A DNA stretch of 39,912 nt from Acidobacteriaceae bacterium (GCA_025449575.1 JANWJB010000127.1:1-39912), one strand, 5' to 3'. Counted from the first letter of the stretch, positions 15,071-26,622 are shown. Numbers and translations are program-made. Notes: a model not told the origin generated them from the sequence alone.

Positions 15071-16932
15071 AAGAACAACACCACCGCGATGTAGATGATC
15101 GATCCCGCTGCGATGCCGGCTGCGTACCAGCGCAGTCTGCCCGATTCCGTTAGCCCAAGAACACGCCACGCCAACACGTTCAGCTCGGCTATGCCGCTAT
15201 AGAAGCCGTCGATCAAATCACCCTTGTCAATCCGGGCCGCCCACGCGTAAGGCCGCACGAGAAGCCGGTCATAGAGCCAATCCATGCCCCAATCGGAAAA
15301 CCAGAAGCGATGCAGAGCGGCGCCGGCGGCATTGTCGGTGAGGGAGGCGGCGTACGACCTGCTGCGCAAGAAGAGGACGTAGGCGAGAACCAGACCTAAC
15401 AGGAACACCAAGCCGGCAACCGTCTCGGAACCGATTTCCGAAATGTGAACGGCTCCTGCCGCGGCGGCGTTCCATGGCAGCGCTGTTTCCAGAAAATGCG
15501 CGAAGGGAGTCTTGACGTATCCGCCCGCGATCGAGAGGAACGCCAGCACTATGCAGGGAATGAGCATTGCCATGCCGGGCTTCTTCGTCACCTCGCTGTG
15601 CATCTCGCCAAAGAAGACCAGGAAGATCATCCGGAAGGTATAGAGAGAGGTGAGCAAGATACCAATCAGAGCGACGATCCAAAATCCCATGCTTCCGTTG
15701 GCCGCGCTTGCCGCCCCCCAAAGAATCCAATCCTTGCTGAAGGCCCCGGCGGTAATCAGCGGCAATCCGGCCAGTGAACATCCGGCAATCAAAAAGGTCC
15801 AAAATGCAACCGGGAGCTTTTTGCGAAGGCCCCCCATGCGGAAGATGTTGTGCTCCTCGTGCAGAGCCTGAATCACAACGCCGGCCGCGAGGAACAGCAG
15901 CGCCTTGAAAAAGGCGTGCGTCATGAAGTGGAGAATCGCGGCTGGCCATGCACCCACCCCCAGGGCTAGAAACATGTACCCGATTTGGCTGATGGTGGAG
16001 TAAGCCAGCACGCGCTTCAGGTCCCACTGCGTCAGCGCGCTAAAGCCCGCGATCAGGAGTGTCGCCGCTCCTACGACTGCAACTGCGAACTGCGCCGGAG
16101 GCGCGAGAGAATAGAGCACATGCGTGCGCGCGATGAGGTAAACTCCGGCCGTCACCATTGTGGCGGCATGGATCAATGCGCTTACCGGCGTGGGGCCGGC
16201 CATGGCGTCTGGTAGCCACGTCTGCAATGGGAGTTGCGCCGACTTGCCCACCGCACCGCCTAGCAGCAGCAGTCCGGCCGCGACGGCAGCCCCTGCTCCT
16301 AAGTGCCAGTGCTGGGGAGCACGCTGCATAAGCTCCTGGATGTTCAATGTGCCTAGGTCGTGGAACAGCAGAAACAACCCGATCAGCATTGCGGTGTCGC
16401 CGACGCGCGTCACGATGAACGCTTTTCTTCCGGCCAAGCCGTTCTCCGGGTCGCGATACCAGAACCCAATCAGCAGATAGCTACAGAGGCCGACGCCCTC
16501 CCATCCCAAATACAGCAGAAGAAGATTGTTGGCCAGCAGCAAGGTCAGCATCGAGGCAACGAACAGATTCATATACGCGAAGAACCGGGAATAGCCGTCG
16601 TCGCCTGCCATGAACTCAGTCGAGTACAGATGGATTAGGAAGCTGACGAAGGCGACGACGACCACCATGATGAGCGAGAGGGGGTCGAGATAGAAGGCAA
16701 TCTCCGGGCGAAAGTCGCCTACGCGCATCCAGGTCCAAAGCACTTCGGTATATGCATTGCCGGCCGGGGGAGCATGCAGAAAAGAGAAGGTAACGAGAAG
16801 AGAAATTATGGACGACGCCGCAATGGAACTCACGGCGATCCACGCCACCACTTTCCTCGGAAAGCGGAGCACGGCCAGCGCAAGCGCGCTTGCGAATGGA
16901 ATGGCCGGGATCAGCCAGAGAAGGCCGAGCAT
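15067..16932 (-). CDS. nuoL: NADH-quinone oxidoreductase subunit L
   Basis: At 621 residues this is the largest antiporter-like subunit, at the distal end of the membrane arm, with the long lateral helix at its C-terminus. Visible features are YLGWEGVGLCSYLLIGFWY, with the conserved Glu, and LQTWLPDAMAGPTPVSALIHAATMVTAGVYLIAR, the NuoL hallmark, with RVLAYSTISQIGYMFLALG following. A TTG two codons upstream is possible. ATG 16932 is preferred because AGAGG lies seven bases ahead. The gene runs straight on from nuoK and overlaps nuoM. Confidence 0.96.
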   Translation of the reverse strand: MLGLLWLIPAIPFASALALAVLRFPRKVVAWIAVSSIAASSIISLLVTFSFLHAPPAGNAYTEVLWTWMRVGDFRPEIAFYLDPLSLIMVVVVAFVSFLIHLYSTEFMAGDDGYSRFFAYMNLFVASMLTLLLANNLLLLYLGWEGVGLCSYLLIGFWYRDPENGLAGRKAFIVTRVGDTAMLIGLFLLFHDLGTLNIQELMQRAPQHWHLGAGAAVAAGLLLLGGAVGKSAQLPLQTWLPDAMAGPTPVSALIHAATMVTAGVYLIARTHVLYSLAPPAQFAVAVVGAATLLIAGFSALTQWDLKRVLAYSTISQIGYMFLALGVGAWPAAILHFMTHAFFKALLFLAAGVVIQALHEEHNIFRMGGLRKKLPVAFWTFLIAGCSLAGLPLITAGAFSKDWILWGAASAANGSMGFWIVALIGILLTSLYTFRMIFLVFFGEMHSEVTKKPGMAMLIPCIVLAFLSIAGGYVKTPFAHFLETALPWNAAAAGAVHISEIGSETVAGLVFLLGLVLAYVLFLRSRSYAASLTDNAAGAALHRFWFSDWGMDWLYDRLLVRPYAWAARIDKGDLIDGFYSGIAELNVLAWRVLGLTESGRLRWYAAGIAAGSIIYIAVVLFL

Positions 16933-16934
16933 TG

Positions 16935-17243
16935 TCAACCTCTCATCTCGTTTGCGCGATTGGCGTCTAGTGTGTGGCGTTGGCGATAGAAGCGCAGCAG
17001 CAGCGCAAGCCCCACGGATACCTCCGCCGCCGCCGCTGCCAGGATAAAGAGGAACATAATTTGGCCGTCAGGCTGGCCCCATCGGGACCCGGCCGCGACG
17101 AAGGCTACGCCGGCGCCGTTCAACATGATTTCAATCGAAATCAAAATGAAGAGCAGATTGCGGCGCATGAGGAGCCCGGCAAGTCCCAGAGCGAAAAGAA
17201 TCCCTCCAAGGATCAGTCCGTAAGCGAGTGGGACCTCTGTCAT
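16935..17243 (-). CDS. nuoK: NADH-quinone oxidoreductase subunit K
   Basis: The 102-residue subunit has three membrane helices, the normal size for NuoK. Conserved Glu residues are in the second helix ([14 protein letters not shown]) and the third ([16 protein letters not shown]), both needed for proton transfer. The ATG overlaps the nuoJ stop as ATGA, so translation is coupled. It sits between nuoJ and nuoL as in nearly all nuo operons. Confidence 0.96.
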   Translation of the reverse strand: MTEVPLAYGLILGGILFALGLAGLLMRRNLLFILISIEIMLNGAGVAFVAAGSRWGQPDGQIMFLFILAAAAAEVSVGLALLLRFYRQRHTLDANRANEMRG

Positions 17244-17764
17244 GTTCCTGCCCCCGTTCTCCCGGGCGCGGACCGGCCCAGATGAGACGCTCCGACGACC
17301 GCGCCCAGCAGCAACATAGACGCCAATTCCACACCGATGAGGTATGGCCCATAGAGGGCGAGGCCAACCTCTCTAGGCCCCACCATTGCACCTATGCCGC
17401 CTGCGGGTTGGGCGCGAACGATCAGATAGATCACTTCGGCGAGCAAGATGGCAGAGAGAATGATTGGCCCAACCCAGGATTTGCCCGAGAGCCACTGCCG
17501 TTCCGATTGGCGCGCCTCGCCGCCCAAATTCAGCATCATGACGACGAAGAGAAATAAAACTACGATGGCCCCCGCGTAGATAATCACTTCCAGCGCAGCG
17601 AGCAGGGGCGCCCCCATTGCGTAAAATACGACGCCGATGGCCAGCAGCGAAACGACCAGATAGAGCAATGCATGTACCGCCACCGTACGAGTGATGGCCA
17701 TTGCGGTGGAGATGATGGCGATGACAGCGGCGACATAGAAAGCAGATTGGAGAAACATGGTCAT
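17240..17764 (-). CDS. nuoJ: NADH-quinone oxidoreductase subunit J
   Basis: The 174-residue subunit has five membrane helices and the conserved segment [23 protein letters not shown], including the pi-bulge helix region important for coupling. The open frame extends about 30 codons into nuoI, but the ATG at 17764 overlaps the nuoI stop as ATGA and precedes the first membrane helix. ATG 17758 is two codons later and also possible. The soluble Arg/Lys/Gly-rich extension is not typical of NuoJ and is rejected. Confidence 0.93.
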   Translation of the reverse strand: MTMFLQSAFYVAAVIAIISTAMAITRTVAVHALLYLVVSLLAIGVVFYAMGAPLLAALEVIIYAGAIVVLFLFVVMMLNLGGEARQSERQWLSGKSWVGPIILSAILLAEVIYLIVRAQPAGGIGAMVGPREVGLALYGPYLIGVELASMLLLGAVVGASHLGRSAPGRTGAGT

Positions 17765-18276
17765 GGCGTCAGCCTGCGGAGCTCCACCGGGGGCAATTCG
17801 TTTTCCGCCTCGCCCTTTCCTTTGCCCCCGATGCTTACACCAGAGACGCGCCAATAGTTGTAGCCCGGGTATTTACCTGGACCGTCGATGAGCAGATCCT
17901 CTTTTTCATAAACCAAATTCTGGCGGTTGTATTCGGACATTTCGAAGTCCGGTGTGAGCTGGATTGCATAGGTGGGACACGCATCCTCACAATATCCGCA
18001 GAAGATACAACGCGAAAAATTGATCCGAAAAAATTCCGGGTAGCGGCGCTCGTTCTCGTCTTCGGTGGCCTGGAGAGCGATGCAATCTACCGGACACGCA
18101 ATTGCGCATAGGTGGCACGCGACGCAGCGCTCGCCTCCATCGGGATCGCGCGACAAAATAATTCGGCCCCGATAACGCGGCGCTAGATATGCCTTTTGCT
18201 CCGGATATTGAATCGTGACCCGGCGATGAAACGTATGCAGAAACACGCTCCACATTGTCCGGATGATACTAAGCAT
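17761..18276 (-). CDS. nuoI: NADH-quinone oxidoreductase subunit I (two 4Fe-4S clusters)
   Basis: The 171-residue subunit carries clusters N6a and N6b that pass electrons towards NuoB. Two CxxCxxCxxxCP motifs are intact: Cys51, 54, 57, 61 and Cys90, 93, 96, 100. The N-terminal amphipathic region ([22 protein letters not shown]) is the usual membrane-contact segment. The gene lies 24 bases behind nuoH and overlaps nuoJ by four bases. Confidence 0.96.
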   Translation of the reverse strand: MLSIIRTMWSVFLHTFHRRVTIQYPEQKAYLAPRYRGRIILSRDPDGGERCVACHLCAIACPVDCIALQATEDENERRYPEFFRINFSRCIFCGYCEDACPTYAIQLTPDFEMSEYNRQNLVYEKEDLLIDGPGKYPGYNYWRVSGVSIGGKGKGEAENELPPVELRRLTP

Positions 18277-18300
18277 CTCAGGCCACCTTCCTCATCAGCC

Positions 18301-19251
18301 TTACTTGAAAACGGTCACAATGGCGCCGGTCACAACCAAATTGGCTAAAGCCAGCGGAAACATCACCTTCCAGCCCAGAGACATAAGTTGATCGAACCGC
18401 AGCCTGGGCAGCGAAGCACGCAACAATATAAAGAAACAGAGAAAGGCAAATACCTTGATGAAAAACCACACGATGGGGGGAAGCCACGGGCCCATCCATC
18501 CGCCAAAGAACAGCACGGCAATCATGGCGGAGATCAAGGTAATGCCCAGGTATTCACCTACGAAGAACATGCCAAACTTCATCCCCGAATACTCGGAGTG
18601 AAAGCCTGCAACCAACTCAGCCTCGGCTTCAGGAAGGTCGAAGGGGAGCCGGCGCGCCTCGGCTACACCCGCGATCAGGAACAAAATGAAGCCGAGAAAC
18701 TGGGGAATCACGAACCACAGCTTACTTTGTGCCTCAACAATCGTCGTCAAGTTGAAAGAGCCGGCTAGCAGCACCACTCCCATCAGAGACATGCCCATAA
18801 ACACTTCGTAGCTCATCATTTGAGCCGCGGCTCGCAGACCGCCCAGGAGTGAATATTTGTTTCCGGATGACCAGCCGGCTAGCACGATGCTGTAGACACC
18901 AAGCGAGGACATGCCCAGAAAGAAGAGCAGGCCGATGTTGAGGTCTGCGACGATGATGCCCGGCGCGATGGGCAGCACCGCGAATGAAAGCAATACCGTC
19001 ACCATGATGATGGCTGGTGCAATCACGAAGACGGCTTTGTCGGCAAAGGGCGGAATCCAATCTTCTTTCGCGAAGATCTTGATCATGTCGGCCAGCACTT
19101 GCAGCAGTCCAAAGGGCCCCGCGCGGTTTGGGCCGTAACGATCCTGCCAGAGCGCAAGCAGCCGCCTCTCCACCCAGATGAGCGCCGCCGAAAGGCTCAG
19201 GGCCACGATCAGGATTCCGAAGATCGACGCAAATGGGTAAGGACTGGTCAT
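18301..19251 (-). CDS. nuoH: NADH-quinone oxidoreductase subunit H
   Basis: The 316-residue membrane subunit lines the quinone chamber. It shows the family marks [25 protein letters not shown] near residue 27 and [32 protein letters not shown], a stretch with several conserved Glu residues. About eight membrane helices are expected. The start ATG overlaps the nuoG stop as ATGA. Length is slightly short compared with about 325 in E. coli but contains all recognised segments. Confidence 0.96.
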   Translation of the reverse strand: MTSPYPFASIFGILIVALSLSAALIWVERRLLALWQDRYGPNRAGPFGLLQVLADMIKIFAKEDWIPPFADKAVFVIAPAIIMVTVLLSFAVLPIAPGIIVADLNIGLLFFLGMSSLGVYSIVLAGWSSGNKYSLLGGLRAAAQMMSYEVFMGMSLMGVVLLAGSFNLTTIVEAQSKLWFVIPQFLGFILFLIAGVAEARRLPFDLPEAEAELVAGFHSEYSGMKFGMFFVGEYLGITLISAMIAVLFFGGWMGPWLPPIVWFFIKVFAFLCFFILLRASLPRLRFDQLMSLGWKVMFPLALANLVVTGAIVTVFK

Positions 19252-21911
19252 GATGCTCGCTCAATCCTGCACCAAGCAGGAAGCTCCTCTCCACAAAGAG
19301 CGGTCAAGCCCGCCGGGATGCCCGCAAGTCCGGACGGCAACTCTGCCAACACCTTGAGGGGCACCCGCTGTTTCAGGCCGCCGAACGCAACCTCAACCAC
19401 CGTGGGCTTTCCTTCCGCGAGGAAGCCGGCTGCATCGGCAGGATTTAACGCCAAATACGGTTCCGTCACCAGTTCAGCAATGCTAGACGCATGCGCGCTC
19501 AACTCTTCCGAGCCAAAAATATGTTCTATAGGAAGCAGGAGCCATTCCTGCGTGCGTCGAGTGAAGGGATTCGGGATGCCATCGAAGTACCCGCCCCCTG
19601 TTGAGGTTTCAAACAGGCGGACCCCCGGAACGCCTCCTCGCAGCGCTTCACCGATCTCGCTTTGAAATTTATTGACCGCCTGAATCGAGTTCCACCCGGG
19701 AGCCCAGAAAAACGGTTGCAGCGCAGCCGGCGGTTGAATGGAAGCGCCCTCCATCGAATAGGAAAGCGAAGAATCCGGATCGTCGGGCGGCTTGGGCTCG
19801 ACGACGCTGATGTTCGCGGTTATCGAGGTGCGTCCACTGTAGCGATGGGGCTCCCGGGGAATTTTCGCCCCCGCAATGCGGAAACTCGAGAGCGGAGCAG
19901 CCCCGATGACGGAAGCCAGCCGCGGAATCTCTGTGCCGATTTCCGAAAGCACATCATCGAGCGACGACCATGACTGGTCGCCCAGCCATCGCCAACTCTC
20001 CTTTATGCCATCCTCCGGTACGAATACCTGAAAGAACCGCTGTGCGCGACCCTCATTGCTCACCAGCGTTCCGTCAGATTCCGCAAACGTACCGGCCGGC
20101 AGTAGCAGCTCGGCCTTTGCTGTCGTTCCATTTCCGAGTTGATCGAGCACGATCAGATGCGCCGCCTTCGCGAGATAGCCGTCTACCAGCTTTGCCGGGA
20201 GCTGCCGATATAGGTCATTTTCAAGGACGATCAGCGTGGCGTCGCCATGGTCCTGCACCGCCGCGAGCGCTTCGCTCATCGGGCGCGCTCCTAGAAGAGC
20301 CAGGCCAAAACTGTTGCACGCTGGAGCGATGAGGCTTAGCGCCGCGGAATGGCCGTTATCGCACAAGGCGCGCGCCACATTTGCCGCGGACTCAATCACG
20401 GAAATGCTGCGGCAACTTGGCCCGGCAATCACCAGGGGATGCTTCGCGCCCGTCAGTGCGGTGGCGATCGTGGCCGCCAATTCCCGCATCTCGCCGGATA
20501 AGTCGGGAACCTCCGGCGCTTTTGCATCGATTTCGTGAGCCACCGCAAAACCCAGTCGCGCGATATCTTCCGGTGCTGCCTTGTATGTCGCGGTGGCGAC
20601 ATCGTCCAGCCGCGTTGCGCCGGCCGCGGCGATGAAAAGCGGACTCCTCTTTGCCTGAGCAATTTCGCGCACCGCATCATCCATCCAGAGCGGGACGCGT
20701 AGCTTCTGTGTCGTTTCGAAAGATTGCTGACGTAGAGATTGGCGGACACTAAGCGCCATCCGCGGCGCAGAATTCGTAACGTCTTCTCCCAGGATCAACA
20801 CAGCATCGGAAAGCTCAACGTCGCGAAGCGAGGCAGAGCGGGCCGGCCCGGCTTGTAGGATTTCCACCATAGCTCTGGTTCTCTCCCACTCGCCATCGGA
20901 AACGCCGCAGAAGAAGCGATCCTTTCCCACTAGCCGCCGCAACGCGTAATTGGATTCGATGGAAGCTCGCGGAGAGCCGATGCCGATAAGCTGCTGGCCG
21001 CCCGCGACAAGAGAGCTCAGCCGACGCTTCGCCTCCGTGACGGAGGTAGGTGCTCCATTGATTTGGGCTGCACGGATCCTCTGCTCGCTGTTTACGAACT
21101 CATAGCCGTAGCGGCCCCGATCGCAAAGAAAATATCCGTTTACCTCGCTATTGAAGCGGTTCACGACGCGGCGGAGCAGACCGTAGCGTTCTCCCATGGT
21201 GGTGTTGCAGCCGAGGCTGCAGTGGCCGCAGATGGAAGGAGCCATGCGCAGATCCCACTTGCGCGTATAGTGGCGCCGCAGCGTGCGATCGGTGAAGACG
21301 CCGGTGGGGCAGACCTCTACCAGGTTGCCGGCAAACTCACTTTTCAGCACTCCGTCCTGCTCGCGTCCGAAAAAAACTTCGTTGCTGATGCCGAAGGCAT
21401 TTAGATCATCTTCTCCGGCGTAGTTGCGATAAAAGCGGACGCAACGATAGCACTGGATGCAGCGGTTCATCTGGTGATAGACAAAGGGGCCGAGGTACTG
21501 ATCGTGAAAGGTGCGCTTCGGGAAGCGGGAGCGGCGATAGTCGTGGCCGGTCATCACCGTCATATCTTGCAGGTGGCACTCACCGCCTTCATCGCATACC
21601 GGGCAATCGTGGGGATGGTTCAGCATCATCCCTTCGATGATTCCCGCGCGGAATGCAACAGCTTCCGGGTCCTGGAGGGAGATGCGAGTATCGGGAGCGG
21701 CCGGGGTCATGCAGGCCATTACGAGCCGGCCCCTTGTATCTTGGGCGTCCTTGAACTGCTTGACGGCGCATTGGCGGCACGCACCCACCGACCCCATCGC
21801 GGGATGCCAACAGAAGTACGGCAGATTGAGCCCGAGCGAGAGGCAGGCGTGGAGCAGATTCTGCTTAGGATCGGCTTCGCTCGCTTTCCCGTCGATGTAG
21901 ATGGTGCCCAT
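19248..21911 (-). CDS. nuoG: NADH-quinone oxidoreductase subunit G
   Basis: The 887-residue iron-sulfur subunit of the peripheral arm belongs to the long, E. coli-like group (about 900). It has an N-terminal 2Fe-2S site (YFCWHP...GACRQCAV...MAC), the His-Cys3 site [18 protein letters not shown], the N4-type site [15 protein letters not shown] with a later CP, and an additional CGHCSLGC...CDRGRYG set that matches cluster N7. A molybdopterin-oxidoreductase-like domain without cofactor follows, then a poorly conserved C-terminus. The frame allows a TTG at 21929. ATG 21911, which overlaps the nuoF stop as TGATG and has GGAG seven bases ahead, is preferred. Confidence 0.95.
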   Translation of the reverse strand: MGTIYIDGKASEADPKQNLLHACLSLGLNLPYFCWHPAMGSVGACRQCAVKQFKDAQDTRGRLVMACMTPAAPDTRISLQDPEAVAFRAGIIEGMMLNHPHDCPVCDEGGECHLQDMTVMTGHDYRRSRFPKRTFHDQYLGPFVYHQMNRCIQCYRCVRFYRNYAGEDDLNAFGISNEVFFGREQDGVLKSEFAGNLVEVCPTGVFTDRTLRRHYTRKWDLRMAPSICGHCSLGCNTTMGERYGLLRRVVNRFNSEVNGYFLCDRGRYGYEFVNSEQRIRAAQINGAPTSVTEAKRRLSSLVAGGQQLIGIGSPRASIESNYALRRLVGKDRFFCGVSDGEWERTRAMVEILQAGPARSASLRDVELSDAVLILGEDVTNSAPRMALSVRQSLRQQSFETTQKLRVPLWMDDAVREIAQAKRSPLFIAAAGATRLDDVATATYKAAPEDIARLGFAVAHEIDAKAPEVPDLSGEMRELAATIATALTGAKHPLVIAGPSCRSISVIESAANVARALCDNGHSAALSLIAPACNSFGLALLGARPMSEALAAVQDHGDATLIVLENDLYRQLPAKLVDGYLAKAAHLIVLDQLGNGTTAKAELLLPAGTFAESDGTLVSNEGRAQRFFQVFVPEDGIKESWRWLGDQSWSSLDDVLSEIGTEIPRLASVIGAAPLSSFRIAGAKIPREPHRYSGRTSITANISVVEPKPPDDPDSSLSYSMEGASIQPPAALQPFFWAPGWNSIQAVNKFQSEIGEALRGGVPGVRLFETSTGGGYFDGIPNPFTRRTQEWLLLPIEHIFGSEELSAHASSIAELVTEPYLALNPADAAGFLAEGKPTVVEVAFGGLKQRVPLKVLAELPSGLAGIPAGLTALCGEELPAWCRIERAS

Positions 21912-23191
21912 CAGCTTCTCCAAGAACAACGTTTCTCATGAATGTGACGCTCGAAGTCGTCCCGAAAGAACTTCAGAGCGCTCTGGACCGGCTCGGCCGC
22001 GCCGGGAGCCAGAGCGCAAAAGGTATGCCCGGGAGACCAGAATGTCGACAAGTAGGAGAGCTTATCCAGGTCGCCGGGCCTTCCCTGGCCATCTTCTATA
22101 GCGTCGAGAATCTTCGTAGCCCACTTCAGTCCGCTCCAGCAGGGCGTACACCAGCCGCAGGATTCCTGGGCAAAAAAATGAGTGAGATTCGCGGTAATCC
22201 CTACCGGACAGGTTTGATCGTCGAGGACGATCATCGTGCCGGTCCCCAGCCGGCTGCCCGCCTTTTGCACCGAGGTGTAATCCATTGCCACATCGAGATG
22301 CTCTTCCACCAGGAAATCGGTAGAGGCGCCGCCGGGAAGCACTCCACGAAAGCGCACCCCATCACGCATGCCGCCGGCATGCTCTTCCAAAATCTCGCGG
22401 ATCGTCGTGCCCATTGGAAGTTCCCATAGCCCAGGCCGCTTGACCTTGCCGCTAGCACCGTAAAGTTTGGTCCCTGCGTCCTTGGTGAGGCTTAAGCCCT
22501 GAAACCATTTCGCCCCCTTTTCAAGAATGTGGGGCACGTTCGCCAGTGTTTCGACATTATTTACAATTGTCGGCTTGCCCCAGAGTCCTGAAACCTGAGG
22601 GAAGGGCGGTTTGGCGCGAGGATTTGCGCGCTTGCCCTCCAAAGCGTTCAACAAGCCGGTCTCTTCGCCGCACATGTACCGCCCCGCGCTTACATGGAGA
22701 TACATCTCGAGCGCGTAGTCCGAAGAGAGGATGTTCCGGCCAAGATATCCGGCGGAGTATGCCTCCGTAATAGCCCGGGCCAGCCGCTCCTGTGACAATT
22801 TGTACTCGCCGCGGATAAAGATGAACGCGACGTCTGCCTCAATTGCAAATCCCGCCAGGATCAGTCCCTCAATCAATTGGTGAGGATTCCCCTCCATCAG
22901 GTAGCGGTCCTTGAAAGTTCCCGGCTCCATTTCATCTGCATTGGCGACCACGTATTTGGGGCGCGGAGCGTCTGCTCCCATCGGAGTAAAGCTCCACTTC
23001 ATTCCGGTGGGAAAGCCGGCTCCGCCGCGGCCGCGCAAACCGGAATTTGTGACTTCTTCTTGCACCTGTTTGGGTGTCATCTGCAACGCTCTACGCAGCC
23101 CTTGATATCCGCCCAAACGCTCATAGCCCTGGAGGCTGAGAGCTTCGCCGCCGGCCGGTATGCTCTGTGTAAGCGGCTTCTCCGTGGGCAT
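21911..23191 (-). CDS. nuoF: NADH-quinone oxidoreductase subunit F (NADH- and FMN-binding)
   Basis: At about 426 residues this is the entry subunit: NADH binds and reduces FMN. RGRGGAGFPTGMKWSF is the NADH/FMN loop, and the 4Fe-4S cluster N3 is bound by ESCGWCTPC and a Cys about 40 residues later (HTFCALAPGAAEPV). A GTG at 23203 is in frame four codons upstream. ATG 23191, just behind the nuoE stop, is chosen although its ribosome-binding site (GGAAGG) is somewhat distant. It pairs with NuoE. Confidence 0.95.
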   Translation of the reverse strand: MPTEKPLTQSIPAGGEALSLQGYERLGGYQGLRRALQMTPKQVQEEVTNSGLRGRGGAGFPTGMKWSFTPMGADAPRPKYVVANADEMEPGTFKDRYLMEGNPHQLIEGLILAGFAIEADVAFIFIRGEYKLSQERLARAITEAYSAGYLGRNILSSDYALEMYLHVSAGRYMCGEETGLLNALEGKRANPRAKPPFPQVSGLWGKPTIVNNVETLANVPHILEKGAKWFQGLSLTKDAGTKLYGASGKVKRPGLWELPMGTTIREILEEHAGGMRDGVRFRGVLPGGASTDFLVEEHLDVAMDYTSVQKAGSRLGTGTMIVLDDQTCPVGITANLTHFFAQESCGWCTPCWSGLKWATKILDAIEDGQGRPGDLDKLSYLSTFWSPGHTFCALAPGAAEPVQSALKFFRDDFERHIHEKRCSWRS

Positions 23192-23193
23192 GG

Positions 23194-23658
23194 CTATTCG
23201 CACCCTTCCAACAGCGTGTCAATCTTGGCCGGGTCGAGATCGCCGTGAAGTTCGTTATCCACCAATAGCGCGGGCGCATGGCTGCAGTCGCCAAGACATA
23301 CGATAGGCAGAAGCGTGAACCGGTTGTCGGGAGTCGTTTCTCCCATCTGAATTCCCAGCCGTTCAGTCAGATGTGCGCGCATGCGCTCGTAACCCATAAT
23401 CCAACAGCTCACACTGTCACAGAGCATAATGACGTGCTTGCCGACGGGCCTGCGAAAGATCAGGTTGTAGAAAGTCGCAATCCCGTCCAGGTCCCCGGCC
23501 GACATTTCGAGTAACTCGCCGATGTCACGGATGCTTTCATCCGAAACCCAGCCGCGATGGCGCTGCACGATCTTCATCGCATCGATGCAAACCGCCTGCT
23601 TGGTGGGGTAATGGCTGAGCTCCACTTCGATCTCCTGCCGTTCTTCCGCCGTCAACAT
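23194..23658 (-). CDS. nuoE: NADH-quinone oxidoreductase subunit E (2Fe-2S)
   Basis: The 154-residue thioredoxin-like subunit holds the 2Fe-2S cluster N1a. Ligands are seen as CDSVSC followed about 35 residues on by CLGDC, the expected C-x4-C and C-x3-C pairs. The frame continues into nuoCD, but ATG 23658 directly follows GAGGAGAGGAAGG, an excellent ribosome-binding site, and gives a normal family length. The gene lies 13 bases behind nuoCD. Confidence 0.95.
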   Translation of the reverse strand: MLTAEERQEIEVELSHYPTKQAVCIDAMKIVQRHRGWVSDESIRDIGELLEMSAGDLDGIATFYNLIFRRPVGKHVIMLCDSVSCWIMGYERMRAHLTERLGIQMGETTPDNRFTLLPIVCLGDCSHAPALLVDNELHGDLDPAKIDTLLEGCE

Positions 23659-23671
23659 AGCCTTCCTCTCC

Positions 23672-25447
23672 TCACCGGTCCACGTCGGCCAGCACGAAAT
23701 CCATCGCCCCCAGAACGGCAAGCAGATCTGGAATCATGTGGCCTCTTACCAATCGAGGCAACATCTGCATGTGCGCAAACGACGGAGTCCGGATGCGGGT
23801 CCGGTACGAGGTAGTGCTGCCGTCGCTCACAAGGTAGTAGCCGTTGTTTCCTTTCGTCGCCTCAATTGCTCTCAACGACTCACCGGGTGGAATTACCGGC
23901 CCCCATCCCACTCCCAGAAAGTGGGTAATCAAGGTCTCGATGTCGTGCATGGTGCGGTCCTTGAGCGGTGGGCACGCAAGAGGTTGGAGGGATTTATAGG
24001 TTCCTTCCGGCATATTGTCCACGCATTGCTGAATGATGCGCAGGCTCTGCCGCATCTCCTCCACCCGCACCGCTCCACGGTCGTAGCAATCGCCGTGACT
24101 CCCTACCGGAATGTCAAACTCGAAGTTTTCGTAGCCGGAATAAGGTTGCTTCTTACGAAAATCCCATTCGAAGCCGCATGCTCGCAGACCTGGCCCGGTG
24201 ACTCCCCATTCGATGGCTTCCTCGGTGGTAAAGGCGCCCACGCCTTGTGTCCGGCTTTTGAAGATGCGGTTCCGCATGACCTGGGTGTCATACTCCGCCA
24301 GGCGTGGCGGCAGGTATTTTATGAAGTCGCGGATCGGCACATCCCAGCCTTTGGGCAGGTCCTGAGCCACCCCACCGATGCGGAACCAGTTAGGATGCAT
24401 GCGAGCGCCGCAGATGCCCTCAATAATGCCAAAGGCGCGCTCCCGATCGTTGAAGGTATAGAAGACCGGCGAGAGCTGACCGAGGTCCTGGGCAAAAGTT
24501 CCGTACCACACCAGATGACTGATGATGCGGAATAACTCGCACAACATCACGCGGATCACCTGTGCCCGCGGCGGCACAACGATCCCGGCCAGCTCCTCCA
24601 CGGCCATCAAATAAGCCATGTTGTTCATCACGCCGCCCAGGTAATCGATGCGGTCCGTGTATGGGATGTAAGTGTGCCAGGATTGCCGTTCTCCCATCTT
24701 CTCTGCGCCGCGGTGATGAAAGCCGATGTCGGGCACAGCGTCCATAATCTCTTCGCCGTCCAGTTGCAGAACCACCCGCAGTACGCCGTGGGTTCCCGGA
24801 TGCTGTGGTCCCACGTTTAGGAAGACGAAGTCCTCGCCATCCCCTCCCCGATGCATGCCCCAGTCTTCCGGCCGGAAGCGCATTGCTTCCTGTTCTGCAG
24901 CTTCCTTTTCATCAGGAAGATGGAAGGGCCCCATCTCCGTAGCCCTTGCCGGATGATCCTTTCGGAGGGGATGCCCCACCCAGGTTTTTGGCATCAGCAG
25001 CCGTTCCAGATGCGGATGACCGCGGAAGCGGAGACCGAACATATCCCAGACTTCCCGTTCATACCAGTTGGCGGCCGGCCAGAGATCGGTTGCCGTATCG
25101 GCCTCCGGTTGGTCGACGGAAAGAGGCACTTTGATGCGGAGATACTGATTGCGTTCAAAGGAGAGCAGGTGATAGACAAGGGTGAAGTCACTTGCCGGCG
25201 GACCCTCCGGATGGGTCCTCATCCGCTCGTCGATGGCGGTGAGGTCATAGAGCATGCGATACGGGTGGTCAACATCCTCTTTTAAATAGGCGAGCGCTCG
25301 GTGGGCGCTCCCGCGCGGAAGCCAGAAGGTTGGGATGCCGTCAGCCGTGCTTTGGACCTTGATCTCGCCCGCACCCAGCCTCTTCTCCAGCCCGTCCGCA
25401 ATCTTCGCGGCGGTCGTGGCTTCGGCATTGACTGGAACGTCCGTCAT
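23672..25447 (-). CDS. nuoCD: NADH-quinone oxidoreductase subunit C/D fusion
   Basis: The 591-residue protein joins the 30-kDa (NuoC) and 49-kDa (NuoD) subunits, as in enterobacteria. The NuoC part (about 10-185) contains [38 protein letters not shown]. The NuoD part starts near 205 with [18 protein letters not shown] and contains [15 protein letters not shown]-like, [10 protein letters not shown] and [11 protein letters not shown] motifs, ending VLADVDR. NuoD is homologous to [NiFe]-hydrogenase large subunits but lacks the nickel cysteines. It forms the quinone site with NuoB and starts two bases behind nuoB. The fusion is a lineage trait, useful for placing the organism. Confidence 0.96.
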   Translation of the reverse strand: MTDVPVNAEATTAAKIADGLEKRLGAGEIKVQSTADGIPTFWLPRGSAHRALAYLKEDVDHPYRMLYDLTAIDERMRTHPEGPPASDFTLVYHLLSFERNQYLRIKVPLSVDQPEADTATDLWPAANWYEREVWDMFGLRFRGHPHLERLLMPKTWVGHPLRKDHPARATEMGPFHLPDEKEAAEQEAMRFRPEDWGMHRGGDGEDFVFLNVGPQHPGTHGVLRVVLQLDGEEIMDAVPDIGFHHRGAEKMGERQSWHTYIPYTDRIDYLGGVMNNMAYLMAVEELAGIVVPPRAQVIRVMLCELFRIISHLVWYGTFAQDLGQLSPVFYTFNDRERAFGIIEGICGARMHPNWFRIGGVAQDLPKGWDVPIRDFIKYLPPRLAEYDTQVMRNRIFKSRTQGVGAFTTEEAIEWGVTGPGLRACGFEWDFRKKQPYSGYENFEFDIPVGSHGDCYDRGAVRVEEMRQSLRIIQQCVDNMPEGTYKSLQPLACPPLKDRTMHDIETLITHFLGVGWGPVIPPGESLRAIEATKGNNGYYLVSDGSTTSYRTRIRTPSFAHMQMLPRLVRGHMIPDLLAVLGAMDFVLADVDR

Positions 25448-25449
25448 AG

Positions 25450-26091
25450 TCAGATTTCGTCGATCGGCCGAAGGTCCGTGGCGCGCTGCCGCTGTTCACG
25501 ATGGAGGTCTCGCTGGGAAGGCTGGGAGGGGCGAGTTGTCTCCTGCGGTCCCACCACCCAGCTCAACGGGCGCCGCTCCTCTCCAATTGCTTTCTGCAAC
25601 AGCAGCAATCCTTCTTCAAATGCGTCCGGACGGGGAGGACACCCCGGAACGTACACGTCGACAGGAAGAAACTTGTCCACGCCCTGTACAACGCTGTAGA
25701 TGTCGTACATGCCTCCCGAATTGGCGCACGATCCCATTGAAATTACCCAGCGCGGTTCCATCATCTGCTGATACAACCGCAGAATGACCGGCGCCATTTT
25801 GATGAATACCGTGCCGGCAACCACCATCAGATCCGCCTCGCGCGGTGTTCCCCGTATTACCTCGGCGCCAAAGCGGGCGATATCGTATTTACTCGTGAGG
25901 CTGGTGGCCATCTCCACATAGCAGCAGGAGAGTCCGAAATTAAATGGCCAGACGGAATTCTTGCGTCCCCAGCCCAGCAGATCCTGTAGCCGGGAAAAGA
26001 CGACGCTGCGCCGGATGGCATTCTCGGTCGGATCTTCGTCCGGGCGAACAAGTTCCACCAGCGAATTTCGTTGGACGAGAGGGGACGGCAT
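25450..26091 (-). CDS. nuoB: NADH-quinone oxidoreductase subunit B (cluster N2)
   Basis: The 213-residue subunit binds the terminal 4Fe-4S cluster N2 and hands electrons to quinone. Ligands are the adjacent Cys56-Cys57 (FGLSCCYVE), Cys122 (GSCA) and Cys151 (PGCPPRP). The C-terminus has a longer polar tail rich in Gln and Arg than usual. The frame can begin with TTG one codon earlier. ATG 26091, overlapping the nuoA stop as TGATG, with GAGG upstream, is preferred. Confidence 0.96.
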   Translation of the reverse strand: MPSPLVQRNSLVELVRPDEDPTENAIRRSVVFSRLQDLLGWGRKNSVWPFNFGLSCCYVEMATSLTSKYDIARFGAEVIRGTPREADLMVVAGTVFIKMAPVILRLYQQMMEPRWVISMGSCANSGGMYDIYSVVQGVDKFLPVDVYVPGCPPRPDAFEEGLLLLQKAIGEERRPLSWVVGPQETTRPSQPSQRDLHREQRQRATDLRPIDEI

Positions 26092-26471
26092 CAAGACCTC
26101 ACTTTCGCATGTCGTGCGGCCTTATACCAGTCGAGCGCCCCGGTTCGCCATAGATACGCCAGCGTTGCCGCCAAAACTCCGATGAAGATCAGCACCTCTA
26201 CATAGCCGGCCAATCCCAGCTCGCGACCCACAACTGCCCAGAGAAAAATGAAAACCGCTTCCAGGTCGAATACAACAAAGAAAATCGCCACCAGATAAAA
26301 CTTGACCGCAAAGCGCACACGCGGGGAGCCTTCGGAAACGATGCCTGACTCAAACGGAGAACCGGTCGCGGGTTCTCTGTGCCGCTGACCCAGAACATAA
26401 GAGATCGAGAGCATTGCTACGACGATCAGAAGGACCGCTGCAAAGTAGACAGCCAAGGGCCAAACGGTCAT
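26091..26471 (-). CDS. nuoA: NADH-quinone oxidoreductase subunit A
   Basis: The 126-residue subunit has three membrane helices and the conserved loop ending [42 protein letters not shown], with the DLE motif of NuoA. It is the first gene of the operon; every later gene is overlapping or within 24 bases. GGAG lies nine bases before the ATG. A possible -10 hexamer TATAAG (complement of 26542-26547) lies about 70 bases upstream without a clear -35. Confidence 0.95.
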   Translation of the reverse strand: MTVWPLAVYFAAVLLIVVAMLSISYVLGQRHREPATGSPFESGIVSEGSPRVRFAVKFYLVAIFFVVFDLEAVFIFLWAVVGRELGLAGYVEVLIFIGVLAATLAYLWRTGALDWYKAARHAKVRS

Positions 26472-26622
26472 AGAGGCGCTCCGGCCGGACTGTTGTGGTC
26501 CCTTACCAAGTCAGCTCCCTGCAAATTGGCCTGAAGCTCTGCTTATAGTCTCAGTATGAGCGGACTCCGCGCAGGCGAAGAGCGTTGTCTCCTCTAAAGC
26601 GAAGCGATTGCCAAGAAACTTA

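Noticed and set aside
23672-25447. NuoD half as a hydrogenase large subunit
   Set aside because: NuoD is homologous to such subunits, but the nickel-binding CxxC pairs are absent and the context is a full nuo operon.
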